Part shown: piece after piece, positions 46,217 to 57,690 of the stretch | How the letters are laid out: the number at the start of each line of letters is the position of its first letter | Numbering within the stretch: position 1 is the stretch's first letter | Assembly: GCA_029891345.1 (NCBI GenBank) | Contig: CM056998.1 | Span: 171,578,332-171,642,331 of the forward strand | DNA: 64,000 nucleotides | Reading direction: 5' to 3' | DNA from: Dryococelus australis | Taxonomy: Eukaryota > Arthropoda > Insecta > Phasmatodea > Phasmatidae | Made by a program: the position numbers and the translations under genes | The notes under the pieces: generated by a model | Databases searched by the model: none | What the model saw: only the letters and a program-made list of their open reading frames with translations | Told to the model about the DNA's origin: nothing

Positions 46217-46344
46217 ATATATATATATACCAAACATATATATATATATGTATGTATATATATATATATGTATGTATATGTATATGTATATGTATATATA
46301 TGTATATATATATATATGTATGTATATGTATATGTATATGTATA

Positions 46345-46411
<67 letters not shown>

Positions 46412-46412
46412 G

Positions 46413-46445
<33 letters not shown>

Positions 46446-46462
46446 GTATACATATATATGCA
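46217..46462. repeat. Compound TA/TGTATA minisatellite with a 48-bp higher-order period
   Basis: TA runs are interrupted by TATG and (TGTATA) blocks. The pattern starting ATGTATGTATATGTATATG at 46268 is repeated at 46316, giving a 48-bp super-unit. It produces long Tyr-Ile frames on both strands that are not genes. Confidence 0.95.
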
Positions 46463-46472
46463 CACTGCAGGA

Positions 46473-46860
46473 ACTAATCTTCCAGCACAATTCGCGTCCC
46501 CATGTCGCTCGGGCAACACAGCTTGCTTTGCACGGTGTAGCAACATAGCAGTCCATGCTATGTTGCTAGACCTCGGAGCTCATCCCGCATGTGTGGGACA
46601 TCCAGCCCAGGCAACGCCCATTGCCCAGTTACGCAAATGATAGCGAGCGTGGTATACCGTATCCCACAGACATTCAGAATATTTTTGTATGATAGGTTAC
46701 GTGCCAGGATTGCTGCATTCTGGGTGTCTCACGGACTAGATGTTTTAATCAGTCCCTTGGGGCAGATGCGTGAATTTGTACAGGATGTTCTTAAAGTAAT
46801 TTCCACTGATGTAGTTTGTGTTTTTATTCAGAGTTCACAACTTCCACTCAAACGTAATTG
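46473..46860 (+). pseudogene. Tc1-like transposase C-terminal relic
   Basis: The plus strand reads [20 protein letters not shown] then LHGVAT, followed (frame changes) by [24 protein letters not shown] and IPQTFRIFLYDRLRARIAAF. This is the end of a Tc1 transposase (QQDNARPHVA block to the C-terminal helices). The catalytic QQDNA aspartate position reads His/Asn here and the IEHVWD block is scrambled, so it is inactive. It shares HVARATQ-ALHG with the 38076 relic, hence one family. The upstream part seems displaced by the minisatellite. Confidence 0.8.
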
Positions 46861-48559
46861 AACAGAAGTTCTTGGTAATGGAGGTTGGTTCCACCCAAAG
46901 TACCACAGTCTCATGAAAAATGTGTTTGTTTACAGTAAGTCAATGTGATATTGCCTTTAATTTTTTTTTTTCACTCGCTAGATCTAAGAGAAATATAAAT
47001 GCCTAAAGCGAGTAAGGAGTGCTTACAGAAGTGAGGAATAAGGTCAATAGATAATATTTAGCAACGGTGACAACGTAAAATACAACATGTGACACAATGA
47101 ACTGCCTAGTACGTTGGAATAAAATAAAACGACGAGGTATGCAAAGAACGAAAATGATGGTTAGGCCTACTTATTGTATTAGTTGAATTCGATGAGCTCA
47201 GAGTTGTTTACAGAGAAAATCTTGCAAATCTAGGGATATTGTGCGGCTATACACGAAAAACGTTAATTTGATTTAAGTTGGACTCGCAACCGTTAGTTTC
47301 ATCCGTCAGTTGCCCGTCCGTCCTTCGGTCATGTGATCTTAAACCAATCGCAGGGCATTTTTTTCTCCATCCGTCAAATATATCTCAAACTTGAACTTTC
47401 CACAGACCGACGGATGGTCCACCGACTTGTAATATCGTTCCCTGAACATGGCTGTCGGACAACAGTCACTTGTTTGTTTGAATATTTTTCGTTTTAAATA
47501 CACAAGGCAGTGAAGTTGTTTACTTTTTTACGTTTAACCTTTGAATTGAGCGGAAGACCACTGTAAATTTTCAGAGGAAATGTTGTTAAATTAGGTTATG
47601 GAAAGAAAATACCTGGGTATATTTACGACTCGTTAAAAATAGCCTGAAGTTATATTGTACGAAGGTTATTCAACGAGATTGTAAACAAATTCTGAACCAG
47701 AATATGTGTTATCAGACTCGCTTGAGATCTAATCACTAGTGGTGAAACGTTTCGGATTTTTGAAAAAATGTTTATGAAGATATGTTCTGCCAATAATGTG
47801 TGCTTTTATTCTATTCAGAAATGAAGTGTTGGTACTTTACACAAACTTTGTTTTGATATGTACGATAACTCGTGTCCTAACTCGAAAGTTTGGAATAAAA
47901 TTGCAGTGTCCTCGGATGTCCTCTGTCATGACGTCAGACAACATGCTGCCACGACAGATTTCCTAAGTATTCCCAACAAAGTTTCGACAACTGCAATCTC
48001 GTAAGTAAATGCTCGAGGTCTTGATAAAAATAATAGAACAGAATTTTATTTGCAATTTATCCACACAGATATTATGTACAACATTTAACTGTCTGAGGTC
48101 TGTCGTGGCTTGAATAGTCTCGCTGCTATAGTCCGTCTCATCCTTAGATTGCAGTACTGGGCTTTGCGACGTAACTGGCAAGCTGAGAAACAGATGGGCG
48201 GTGAAGGAAAAGGCCTGTTTAAGATAATTTGTATCTGTTTACCTGCCTGCCAACTCGTAAAAGGAATCCAATCCTGCGACGCAAAGCCATGCGGCTTGGC
48301 AATTATATGCGGCGACGCAAAGCTATGGCAATTGCGATTGCATGGAGCGCACGCAACGAAAATGGCATTTTTTTTAGGCTGGATAAAGATAACACATCAG
48401 GCAACAGTGCATGCAGGAACAAGGACAGAGTTATCGACAGAAACTATTTATTGGAAAGAGAGAGAGTGAATGTCCATTACACTGCACACTGCAATCTAAG
48501 AGTGAGGCGCTCTATAGACAAGATGATGAACCAGAACATTCTTTCATATAACCGCAGAA
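46861..48559. other. Spacer
   Basis: Plus-strand frames at 48110-48573 and a local repetition of GCGACGCAAAGC (direct near 48277 and 48310, inverted near 48163) were noted. No family was recognised. Confidence 0.35.
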
Positions 48560-49104
48560 TTTCAATTCGCTGAAGGTCAGGAGCGCGCGAGTTGCGATTG
48601 ACTTATCGCGGCGGTATCCTTTTGTAAATCGCCGCCTGCTTCTCAGATTACGATTTCTGACGTTCCTTTGCTCTCGCTAGAGAAGATGGACTGGCAAGGG
48701 AAGTGATGATGCCGCTGACCTTGGCCCGCTCCGAGCGAGCGAGATAGCCTAGTGACTTATCGGTTGGCGACAATGAAGGAAGTTGGAATGACAGGCGAGC
48801 GATAACACGTTGTTACAGAGCCGGGCCGCTGTAACGAGCCCATGTAACTCGTGTGCTCCCGACCTTGGTCGTATTGATTTTCTGCGTAATGCTCTGAATT
48901 ACTTATTCGTTTGTGTGTGTGATTCGGGTGCGACAGGCCTCCGAGCCTAGAGTTGACGAGTGTCGGGAGTCTGGGCAATTGCGCGAAGTTAAGCGATAGA
49001 CGACGAGCGAGAAGAGAGACGCGTAGTACCGGACGTGACCAGAGAGGGACATCGAAGACTGCAAGCATTGGTGCTGTAAAGTGTGAGACTGTTGGACTGG
49101 AAGC
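48560..49104 (+). promoter_or_regulatory. CpG-rich candidate promoter or 5' exon
   Basis: CpG-dense segments (48580-48740 and 48930-49060) contrast with AT-rich flanks. A consensus splice donor GTGAGT (49105-49110) follows GACTGGAAGC. Open frames crossing it on the minus strand show no domain. A non-coding first exon is possible, but so is GC-rich repeat DNA. Confidence 0.35.
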
Positions 49105-49110
49105 GTGAGT

Positions 49111-49968
49111 GGAAGGCTCTTAAAGGATGCCAACACGCAGACTGAACATGTGTAAATGACGACTGTGAGTTAATTAACTATAACCACAGACACATACATA
49201 AAGACTTTAATTATAGTTGAGATAGGTAGGCGTTAAATATTGCGCTCATTGAGAAATAAAAAGAGAGCAATAGTGGAGAAAGATAGATTATAGCTGTGGG
49301 AATAAGTTTAAAGGCAAATTTAGTTCTTTTATTTTTATTAAGACCCGCGCCCCTCACTAACTCAGATACACCCCTCACACATCTGGTAACAAAATTTATT
49401 TCGTTATTCACATTGCAAATTAGCTCTCGCAATCAAGGTATTGGTTGAATAGTATAGTAGTATGTAGTAAAATAGTAAGATATCACTTGTTTAAAATAGT
49501 GTTTGATTTGTAGGTTAGAACAGTTTTGCTTGTTAATTTACGTACTAATGTGGTAAATAATTATTTTTCAATGTTACTCGAGTACAGGGGACAACTGAGT
49601 AGGGGTGGGAAAGGTAGGAGCGGAGAAGTTGTTTCTAATGTTTCTCCGGCAGTTCTCACATTGAAATTGTGGCGTGCCATGTCAAAACATGACCCTGAAT
49701 GTACTAGCGGTATGTTACAATGTTCAAACATGATATAGACTTGTCCAGTTTTGGAACATTAGATTTACTTATGCACACGAGTTCAGATTGCGTTCTATAA
49801 TTTATATGCCTTTAATTTTACTGAAGCAACTTCAAGCGCGAGTGATCAAAAATGTATTGATCACGTTTAATTCTGTTACTTTGGCCACACAAACTAACAA
49901 CTGCGACAACTAGACGAATGCATAATTATAAAGAAGTTATCATACCAACACAAGTTTTAACAGTTATA
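49111..49968. other. Spacer
   Basis: Nothing recognised. Confidence 0.4.
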
Positions 49969-50206
49969 GGCTGTTCACGGTAAAGTGAACACTTTTGAAA
50001 GGTGTTTATTTTGGAATAATATTCAATAGGCCTAAATGTATTTTATTTTGTCCTTGGACGGTTAACTTCAGAGTTCGGTGGAATATACATACCGTGTTTA
50101 TTAACGTCATTGCAGTATTTAAAAATAAAATGTGGTTAAAGGAAAAGAAATGGCTAAAATAAAAGTGACTAAGGCTTCAAAAGTGCTCACGTTACAGTGA
50201 ACAGCC
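49969..50206 (+). mobile_element. GGCTGTTCAC-family MITE (short class)
   Basis: Left terminus GGCTGTTCACGGTAAAGTGA, right terminus TGCTCACGTTACAGTGAACA plus gcc, flanked by TATA on both sides. It sits 17 bp downstream of the hAT stop codon, so it landed in the hAT 3' region. Confidence 0.93.
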
Positions 50207-50222
50207 TATAGTCAGTGTAATG

Positions 50223-51100
50223 CTAATTAGCATGGTTGAAAATGATAGTTCTAGCTCGCTCAGGCGACATACATGACCTGTCAGATATAATTTGCCCTGC
50301 AGCGGAAAATACCTCGTCTGCGGGAAGTGAAGTGGCGGGGACAGCTAGATTAAAGCCCAAGACACTCTCGTGGAGCGGGCTGCCTTGATTTTGACCAATA
50401 TTTCACTTGATCCGTTGTGATTGGAAGAGGGGGAGGGGGCAGCTCCAGTATTGGTGTAGGATCTAAGAGTTGACCCTCCAGCAACCGAACGGTTTTCGTA
50501 TTTGAACAGTTTTTCACTTATAGCTCCCAAAATGTTGGTTTGGAAACTTTCCCAATTTCCGTTTCTAGTGTTACTCCAGGCACTTGAAGAAAGAGAGTGC
50601 AGCAGAGGAATGATCTTTGAAGAGGTAATATAGTGTTCCCCTGACACCATCTTCTGTAATGGGGATAGGATCGCTGCTGTTTCTTAAAGGATTCCTCGGC
50701 GGAAATAATAATTGTATTATATCTCTGAAACAAAAACATGACACAGAGCAACATGCAGCAACTACTTGATAAAAGTCTAGTTTCCCACCTGTTTGAGTTC
50801 GTGGGGCATTTACGATGTTCGCAAGCACTTGTGTGATCTAATTCTTTACTTCCATAAACCTCCTGATCATAAATAATTTACTGTTCCAGCATGTTACGTA
50901 TTGCTGGACAGTCTCAATTCTGGATCACCTGCCTCCATCTGGATATTCCTTAGTTTGTCTGCAGCTGCACTTGCGGGAAATGCCTGACAATATCAGAACA
51001 TAGGGTAGCGCATCAAGGCGCTCTATTTCGGCGATGCTGTTATTTACCACTAAATTCAGTATATGTGCAGCACATGAAACGTGCTGGATGTTCAAACTTT
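50223..51100 (-). pseudogene. hAT transposase, middle and C-terminal part
   Basis: On the minus strand from 51100: NIQHVSCAAHILNLVVNNSI then AEIERLDALPYV (the C-x2-H region of the hAT core), RIETVQQYVTCWNSKLFMIR then RFMEVK (normally DV-TRWNST--ML-RFLE), TSSKIIPLLHSLSSSA, and EVFSAAGQIISDRSCMSPER then ARTIIFNHAN before the stop at 50223. The last block is the hAT dimerisation domain (SVPSERVFS-AG). Frame changes occur near 50345, 50520 and 50900. Its N-terminal half lies at 53255-53880 on the same strand; a pogo-like element separates them. Confidence 0.92.
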
Positions 51101-51698
51101 AAACTGTTAGTGGAAACTTTGATCAGATGCTATTTATCCTTAATTTGGCTCCATAACATTGCCAAACATTTGAATGCAGTGTTTTCCGAATAGATGGCAG
51201 CACTAATCTTTTGAAAGCTAGAATAACATTTATTGCCGCCATTTTGTTTTCTGAATGGAATGCACCTTTGTTTGTGGAAGGCAGTTTATGAAAGAATTTT
51301 GTGGTCCTGAAATCTGTAGGTATTATTAATTTTTCTTATTTGTCTTCAAAGTTATGATAGTTTATATGGTTAATATAAGGTATATTCGTTACAATTTTGA
51401 AGTTTGCTCAAATTTATACCTACCCACATGGTTATCATAACCTAAATTTATTGCTTTGATCACTTTAGTTTGGAGACATGTGCAATGTATATACCGCTAA
51501 ACATGATAATTTTTATGTAATGTAAGTATTGTCAATGCACATAATTTTTTGTTCATTGTTAAAATACACCTACGCTTAAAAAACAATAAATATAAATAAA
51601 TAAGATTACCCATATTAGTTGTAGTAGTTAACTATATTGACTACTACTTTCAGGTTGCAACTTACATCTGACTACAAGGCATTTAAAATAAGATCAAC
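51101..51698. other. Junction region: hAT remnant and pogo-like 5' flank
   Basis: About 100 residues of hAT core expected here are not recognisable. Some of the stretch must be the 5' non-coding part of the pogo-like element. The exact junction cannot be set by eye. Confidence 0.5.
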
Positions 51699-53250
51699 AT
51701 GCCTCGAGACTACGAAAGGAAGTTAGGTTCCAGGTGCTACCGTAACTACACAGAATTGAAGTAAGAAGCAACTTTGGATCAGTTGCTGATAATATGTCGC
51801 TACACCAAGCATCAAAGGAGTTCAGCATTCCTTATGGTACCTTGCACAATAAGTTTAATGGAAAGCATGGATATAAGCCTGGAATAGGCATTGTTTTTTT
51901 TCCTAATTCGAAGAACTGGCTATTATTAATGAGCTTCTGACATGCAGTGACTGGGGTTTTCTGTTAGTTTTCAAGATGTGCAGATCTTCACTAATTGAAC
52001 CTATATTTAAGAATAATGCTCCTGGAAAGGATGGGGTACTGTCCTTATTGAAGCGACATAAAGGGATGGTAGGCCAAAGAATTGCATCAAATTTAAAACC
52101 ATCAAAAGCAGAAGTTTCCCAGGAAATACTAAAAGTATTTTGAAAATCTTCAAGAAACTCTGGAAAAACGTTCCACCGAATAACATATACAATGAAGACG
52201 AGAGCAAAGTTTCTGACGATCCAGGTAGGATGAAGGGAATCTGTAGAAGAGGTGCAAAATATCCAGTTAAAATCTGTAATCATACAAAGTTCGCGACATC
52301 TGTATTGATGTGTGGTTATGCATCGGGAATACTGTTGCTGCCATACATTATTTATAAGAGTGAAGGACTTTGACACATGGAAAGAGGGAGGGTTGAAAGG
52401 TGGACCATGCTGTACAGATCCATGCTGTCCAGGGACTTTATATACAACAGAACTAAACATGGTTGGATCGATTTCGCAACGTTCTATAACTGGTTTATTT
52501 CTACATTTTTACCTCGTGCGAAACTGTTGGAGGGGAAAGTAAGATCACTTTCCCCTCCAACAGTTGGTGACAATCTTTCCTCCCACTTCAATGTAAACGT
52601 CCTACAATTACGCAAGGCAAACAGTATTCATTTTGTTTGTTTGCCACCAAATGGTACACATCTGTGTCAGCCGTTAGGTATGGCTTTCTTCCGCGCCTGT
52701 GCCTTCAAAGCAGCAATGCGTCATGAGTTGACAGCTTTAAAAGAAAGGCATCCGAGAGTGTGTGTGCTGCCAATTTTCCCCTCACTTTTGTCTTCAGAAA
52801 TTCGGAAAAAGGATAGCGTGACTCCAAAAAATACTACCTACATTAAGAATGGAGTTTCAAGAAATTTGATCAATGGATTTAAAACTATAGGTATTGCACA
52901 TTTCAATCCTAAATATGTTTTGGATAAACTTCCTTTAAATGCTGATCCTGATGACATCTAGAAAGTAATTGACAGTTTGGTGGCATTTCTAATAAAACAG
53001 TGACCTGTAAGGATTCCGAGAAAGAAGAAACTCAATGTCACACCAGGGAAAAGTATAGTGGCAAACTCTTCAGAAGATGATGATGATGCTAGTGAGAATT
53101 CTGTATTTTCTAGTGAGAGTGAAAGTGACCTTGACTGCCAGGAAGAGGATACTGTCTTGGAGCCAGCTTCAAATAGTGATGTTTGTCCTGGACAGTATGC
53201 TTTGATTAAATTCTATGGTTGGTCACGAAAGAAAACTGTTGACTACGAAA
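51699..53250 (+). pseudogene. pogo/Tigger-like (CENP-B domain) transposase relic
   Basis: The ATG at 51699 starts MPRDYERKLGSRCYRNYTEL. Then comes an HTH segment, SLHQASKEFSIPYGTLHNKF with NGKHGYKPG, a CENP-B-type second helix region (LTCSDWGFLLVFKMCRSSLI, then LLKRHKGMVGQRIASNLKPS), and the catalytic core. First Asp block: PPNNIYNEDESKVSDDPGRM (52170-52230). Middle: ICNHTKFATSVLMCGYASGI, then RTKHGWIDFATFYNWFISTF. Second Asp: VGDNLSSHF (about 52565-52590). Third block: CLPPNGTHLCQPLGMAFFRA, where the family normally has Asp (QPLD), so a catalytic residue is lost. The tail is Ser/Asp/Glu-rich (SSEDDDDASENSVFSSESES) and then CPGQYALIKFYG. Stops and frameshifts at 51758, 51895, 52142, 52373 and 52961 confirm it is dead. 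Confidence 0.92.
52524..52563. repeat. Perfect 17-bp hairpin inside the pogo-like ORF
   Basis: CTGTTGGAGGGGAAAGT (52524-52540) and its exact reverse complement (52547-52563) flank the loop AAGATC. The extra arm lies between LLEGK and GDNLSSHF, which are normally only a few residues apart, so it looks like a templated inverted duplication. Confidence 0.95.
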
Positions 53251-53254
53251 TGGG

Positions 53255-53880
53255 CTGTCAGTCAAGTAACTGTCCTGCCTATTAGACGTCCAGCAGTCAG
53301 TAGTGTAAGCGCGACATGCTTAGCTTTTGCCAAATCTCTAGCCAATTGTGCTTTGATATCGTCATAGAATTTGGGCGTGAATACCTAATAAAACAGAATG
53401 TTAGCAATACAAGAACCTTTGTTCATACATTAACATCATAAATATAACCAGTATTCCTAACACATAAATTACTTACAAAAAAGTTGTGCATTGTATGTAC
53501 GCACTTCCGACAGAGTGCGGCGACATGGAAGTTCGTATCGCAGATTCAAATAGTGTATACATTTTTTCAACCCTTTCTTTAGGAGAGTTAAGGGTTGCAT
53601 GCTAACCGCCCCGAACGTTGTCAAACTGATTAAATTTTTTATCTTGTTGTGTCTATATACCGCGGTACAGCAACAGCATTGCTGCTACCCGTCCCCGTGG
53701 CCACCGCATCTAGATTCTCTCTATGCGCCCGTTTTACATGGTCCATCAAGTTCAACGTCCCGCCTCCAGTAGCACAAATCTTACCGCAAAGTTTGCACTT
53801 TGCTGTTTTTTTTTTTTTGGCTCAACCTCTTCAAATAAGTGCCAGGCATCTGTTGGTTTTCTTGGAATTGCGTGCCGCTT
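53255..53880 (-). pseudogene. hAT transposase N-terminal part (BED zinc finger)
   Basis: On the minus strand RHAIPRKPTDAWHLFEEVEP precedes a BED finger, AKCKLCGKICATGGGTLNLM with DHVKRAH (C-x2-C ... H-x4-H, 53800-53723), used for DNA binding. Further on are LNLRYELPCRRTLSEV (53560-53490), then VFTPKFYDDIKAQLARDLAK and, after a one-base frame change, TTDCWTSNRQDSYLT (ending near 53255). The last is the conserved hAT 'LTTD-WTS----SY' core. A GTAAGT (53476-53471) and a TTTTATTAG (ending 53385) bracket 92 bp between the last two parts and could be an intron. This continues at 51100 on the other side of the pogo-like insertion. Confidence 0.88.
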
Positions 53881-54854
53881 TATTATTAATTATGTGCACA
53901 TACCATACAGTCGATTGGATAGGTACTGTGAACATGTACAAAATCATTTTTATTATACTTTAAGTTTTCTCTGTTAAACACCCATCAGACAGACAAATAA
54001 GAATATTGAACACTTATTGCACTTTGCTCTGACATTGTCGCGTGGAACTTCCAACCTACCCAGTGAAATTTATTTAAATGAACTGTTAAATGGCCTGCTT
54101 AGTAACTAATTAACCTATACTTTAATATACATTTTATACGTGAAACTACCTTTAATACTAATGCTTTCAACTTTCAACCTACTTATAAAACTCATTCACA
54201 CTGTCGCCATGAAGAGAAAGGTTAAAATTTCTGCTGTTAGGAAAACAGCAAGACATTTGAGTTTCACAAATTAATATTTATTCATTAGAGTTTGACAAAA
54301 TGCTGTATATAGAAATGTAAATAATTATCTGGGTTCTGGATATGCATTTGAAACGGGACAAAAGTGACCATACACAACAAAACTATATACCCTTTCCAGA
54401 CAATAATGGAAACTGTTGTTAATACTTAATACTATACAGCCCTCTTGTATCGTTGTCCTGCTGAAGGTAATGTTATAAATTCTTCAAAGCCGGTGTGCTT
54501 AGCCAGGTTCTTAGTCAATTTTCCAGGATGTTGTAGTTTGTTCCCAGCGCTCCTATGCGTAGTAGTCTTTTATTCGTCGGGTACTATGCCATCTTGTTCG
54601 GCCACACAACACACACGCTCGTTTGCCGTCGTCTCGTACCCTCTGCAGTCGTCCGTCCTCTCCGGTGGTGCCCCTCGGTGCACCAGACTGTACCCGATTT
54701 CCGCACTTCAGCCGAATGGCTACCACAAAGACAACCTACCCTCCAGCTGCGGGGTATTTATAGACGGCACCGGGCATGGTCCAGAACTTTATTCACATGC
54801 CGCGTTGCGCCGAGGAAAATGATCACCAGAAAATCCTTATAAAGTCGTGGGTTC
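53881..54854. other. Spacer
   Basis: Presumed 5' flank of the hAT element, then a more GC-rich patch (54480-54790) with plus-strand open frames that I do not recognise. Confidence 0.35.
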
Positions 54855-54930
54855 CTCCGTAAGGGTGGCGTAGCGGTGAGTTGGTCTGCCTGGGTGAGTG
54901 TCAAAGTGGGTCACTACTCAGAGTAGGGCA
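54855..54930 (+). mobile_element. Possible tRNA-like SINE head fragment
   Basis: AGGGTGGCGTAGCGGTGAGT and the following tggtctgcctggg look like a tRNA D-arm/A-box. No B-box follows at the right distance. It abuts the Tc1-like relic and may have truncated it. Confidence 0.35.
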
Positions 54931-54975
54931 CGCGCATACCGAGATAACAGCGTCCACGTCCAGTGCGGAAGCCCC

Positions 54976-55440
54976 CATGTAACAGTAATAATTTCCAAAA
55001 CCCAACGTGTCAACACTTCTGTGAAGTTCTCTCATATGCCCAGATACAAATTGTCGACGATTCCTTGAAGTTCTAGACCATCCACTTCTGGGACTGACAT
55101 TCATTCCCAGGCTATAGCTTCACCACCACCCACCACGTTTCACAGTAGCTTGGCTCTCGAGACTCTAGATAAGTTGTATACCTCCACACTAACATTCAAC
55201 CATCAATACGAAGCATGTTAAATCTAATTTCATCTGTGAAAAGCACTTTGTTCCAGAAGTCGGTACCCTTTAATCATGTAGCCCGGAGTAAATGTTTCTT
55301 TTGGTTAGCTTTGCAGACATGTGGCTTATTTATTGGCGCCCTGGATCTATATCTTGCTCGGTTGAGAAACCTGCGGGTAGTTCTTGAGAAACCAGTTTCC
55401 TGAAATTACTACATGCTCGGAAAATTCTACGTTACTTTGG
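54976..55440 (-). pseudogene. Tc1-like transposase relic (central part)
   Basis: The minus strand reads ETGFSRTTRRFLNRARYRSR then APINKPHVCKANQKKH, followed by TDFWNKVLFTDEIRFNMLRI and DG (first catalytic Asp in FTDE, kept). After a stop come VWRYTTYL and, in shifting frames, SLGMNVSPRSGW, GIVDNLYLGI and RWVLEIIT. This is the normal Tc1 order from the end of the DNA-binding domain into the catalytic core. The second and third catalytic blocks are absent. It differs from the 38076 and 46473 relics in sequence, so it is probably another Tc1 family. Confidence 0.8.
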
Positions 55441-56951
55441 GCTTTTTCGTCACGGAGTCTAAAAAGTATAGGACTTCTCGCTGGTAGTAAGTTAAATGAC
55501 AACCAGGTAGTTTCTTGTTTATGAAGTTCTGGTTATCTTTGCGTCGATTGATAATAGGCGTACTCTATATAGTCTGGCGATAAATTAACATCGTTCACGT
55601 TGTAAGAGATAACTGCAAGACACAGCAAACATGTGTGCACGTAGCGAGCAGACAGCTGACTAGCATGCGACATTCGGTGACAGTGGCGGGAGGTTGAGAA
55701 AAGTTAACATACGCCCTTTCTTCCGCCAACGCCACGTGGATTTATCTCGCAACGCGTGTTTCAGACATCTAGCGAGAGGGTGCGAGTAATACAGATCTCC
55801 TCAAAGTGTCGGTCATCACACAGTAACTTGTTCCAAAAAAAAAAGTGGAACATTTGTAACATTCGTCCTTAGATACACATTCAATAACTCTATTCGAACT
55901 AAGTAAAGGTTTTCCCAAAAACACCCGAATAACCAATCGTTTTAACTGAATTAAACATTGCTGCAAACTTTTCACTTAAATTTGATAGGTATTTATTGTC
56001 AAATGTTTATATTTGCTAACTATTTTTGCGTGTTGGTTATCCAAACTATTTTATTACTTGACTAATTATTCCCAAATTTGCAACCACACTTGCCCCACGT
56101 TTTTATCCATTTTCCATGTTTTTATTTCTCGGTTAACTATGGTTGCAATAATGCACGTGAAGTGTGAGGAAGTCGATATAGGCCTATCGTGTGGTCACTT
56201 AGACCAAAGCTGTAATCATGCCAGCCTGGTCTCCCAACCCAATCCCTCTTACTCAACTGGTCGGCGAACACCGACGACTTGTTGCTTGGGACAGCAAGCA
56301 GATGTGGTGTAATCGCCACGGCCCTGATGTGCCAGCAAGTCAACAAACCTCCCAGGAGGTCGTCCCAATTTGAGAAAGTTGAAGATGCTGATTAGAATCT
56401 ATGGGCATCCAGTTTGGAATCGTCAAGAAGGTTCAGCACTAGTGGAATGTTTTTTTTGGAGAAGTTGTGTAATGCAGTGTCTGGCAAGTGTAAGTAGAAA
56501 TTCGACAAATTACGGCTTTTTTAAGCGCCGAGAAAGCGTAAGTGAAGGGTTACACCGAGAGCAAGGTTTGTAGCCAACAAAACTCGAAAAGCAGCCAATT
56601 AAATTTACTTCGGTTACCAAAATATACGCTTGAATAAAGAAAACTGTTGTTTTGGGCCGAATGAAATTAGACTGCCGACAAAATATTTATTTGAATCAAA
56701 TGCATTTGTTTTTTAGGCAAACTTTTGATTGCCTGTGTTCGAAAATACAGCTCGAGTGTTTGTATTTTTTTGTGTCGATTACGATAGCAACAAAGTTTTG
56801 TTTGTGAATTTGACACTTGATGGTATAAACATCCTAATAAAATTAATTAAACAAGAAATTTAAAAAGTAGAGCTGCAGAACCTGGAATATTTATTTGCGC
56901 ACGTTGTCCATTATTTAAGCTTTATATATTTAAAGACATTCCGGTATTGTC
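55441..56951. other. Spacer
   Basis: Contains CpG-richer sequence near 55640-55760. No gene is supported; frames at 56013-56312 and 56137-56346 overlap on opposite strands and are unrecognised. Confidence 0.35.
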
Positions 56952-57015
56952 ACTTTAGCCGAGGTTACTAAGGCGCAAGCGATCTAGATTAGATTCCCGG
57001 TCGGGCTCGAGACTT
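56952..57015 (+). mobile_element. tRNA-Ser-like pseudo-tRNA or SINE head
   Basis: AGCCGAGGTTACTAAGGCGC resembles the D-arm region of serine tRNAs, and TTAGATTCCCGGTCGGG resembles a T-arm. The A-to-B interval is short and no acceptor stem forms, so it is not a functional tRNA. Confidence 0.5.
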
Positions 57016-57472
57016 TTTTAAAGGTACTGATCGAAACAGTTAAATGTACGAAGAGCCAAACAAATGTTTAGTTCCATCCACAAAATCTTTGCTACAGGCA
57101 ACCAAATAACATTATTTCGTTTTAATAAAAAATTTTCATCGCCGCTATACAAACAAGCATTTTGTTGGCTGAAGCAATCCTCTGTCTGGGTCATCGGGGT
57201 GCTTTGTGGTGGACAAGTGCGGGGTTCGCCTAGACAACGGGGTTGGCGGCAGTGGTTCAGCAGACAGTAACGCAGTATTAATATAATGTAGGAGAAAGTT
57301 ATGCATAATCTCTTAATTTAACGTAGTAGAATATTAGTGATTTGTCGTGGGGATGATATAGCACATTGTGTACGTGTACAGATATCTAAAATAAAGGCTA
57401 GTTCTTATCCTTCATGAAACCGGGCCACGCGCAGGCAGATGTAAAGATTCGCCAACCCTGACTGGTTACATA
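57016..57472. other. Spacer
   Basis: A frame at 57064-57270 (plus) is unrecognised. Confidence 0.35.
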
Positions 57473-57690
57473 GGCTGTTCACGGTAAAGTGAGCACTTTT
57501 GAAAGCCCTCTCATTTGGAATAATGTCCAATAAATATATTTTATTTTAGCCATCGGCGTTAACTTAAGAGTACGGTGCAATACACACACTCTGTCAACTA
57601 CATACATATATATGCGGTTAAAGAAAAAAAAATGGCTGAAACGAAAAAGTAACTAGGGTCTCAAAAGTGCTCACTCTACCGTGAACAGCC
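57473..57690 (+). mobile_element. GGCTGTTCAC-family MITE (short class)
   Basis: Left terminus GGCTGTTCACGGTAAAGTGA, right terminus TGCTCACTCTACCGTGAACA plus gcc. The termini are almost perfect inverted repeats of about 30 bp. Internal TGGAATAATGTCCAATAAAT and CTCAAAAGTGCTC match the 49969 copy closely. Confidence 0.94.

Noticed and set aside
45980..46640. Five overlapping 126-165-codon frames
   Set aside because: Artefact of the TA/TGTATA minisatellite; only the C-terminal parts after 46473 on the plus strand overlap a real Tc1 relic.
48110..48573. Two overlapping plus-strand frames of 114-119 codons
   Set aside because: No domain, different frames, and a local GCGACGCAAAGC duplication explains part of the openness.
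51903..52460. 185-codon minus-strand open frame, the longest outside microsatellites
   Set aside because: It is antisense to the pogo-like transposase, whose plus-strand frames match a known family block by block.
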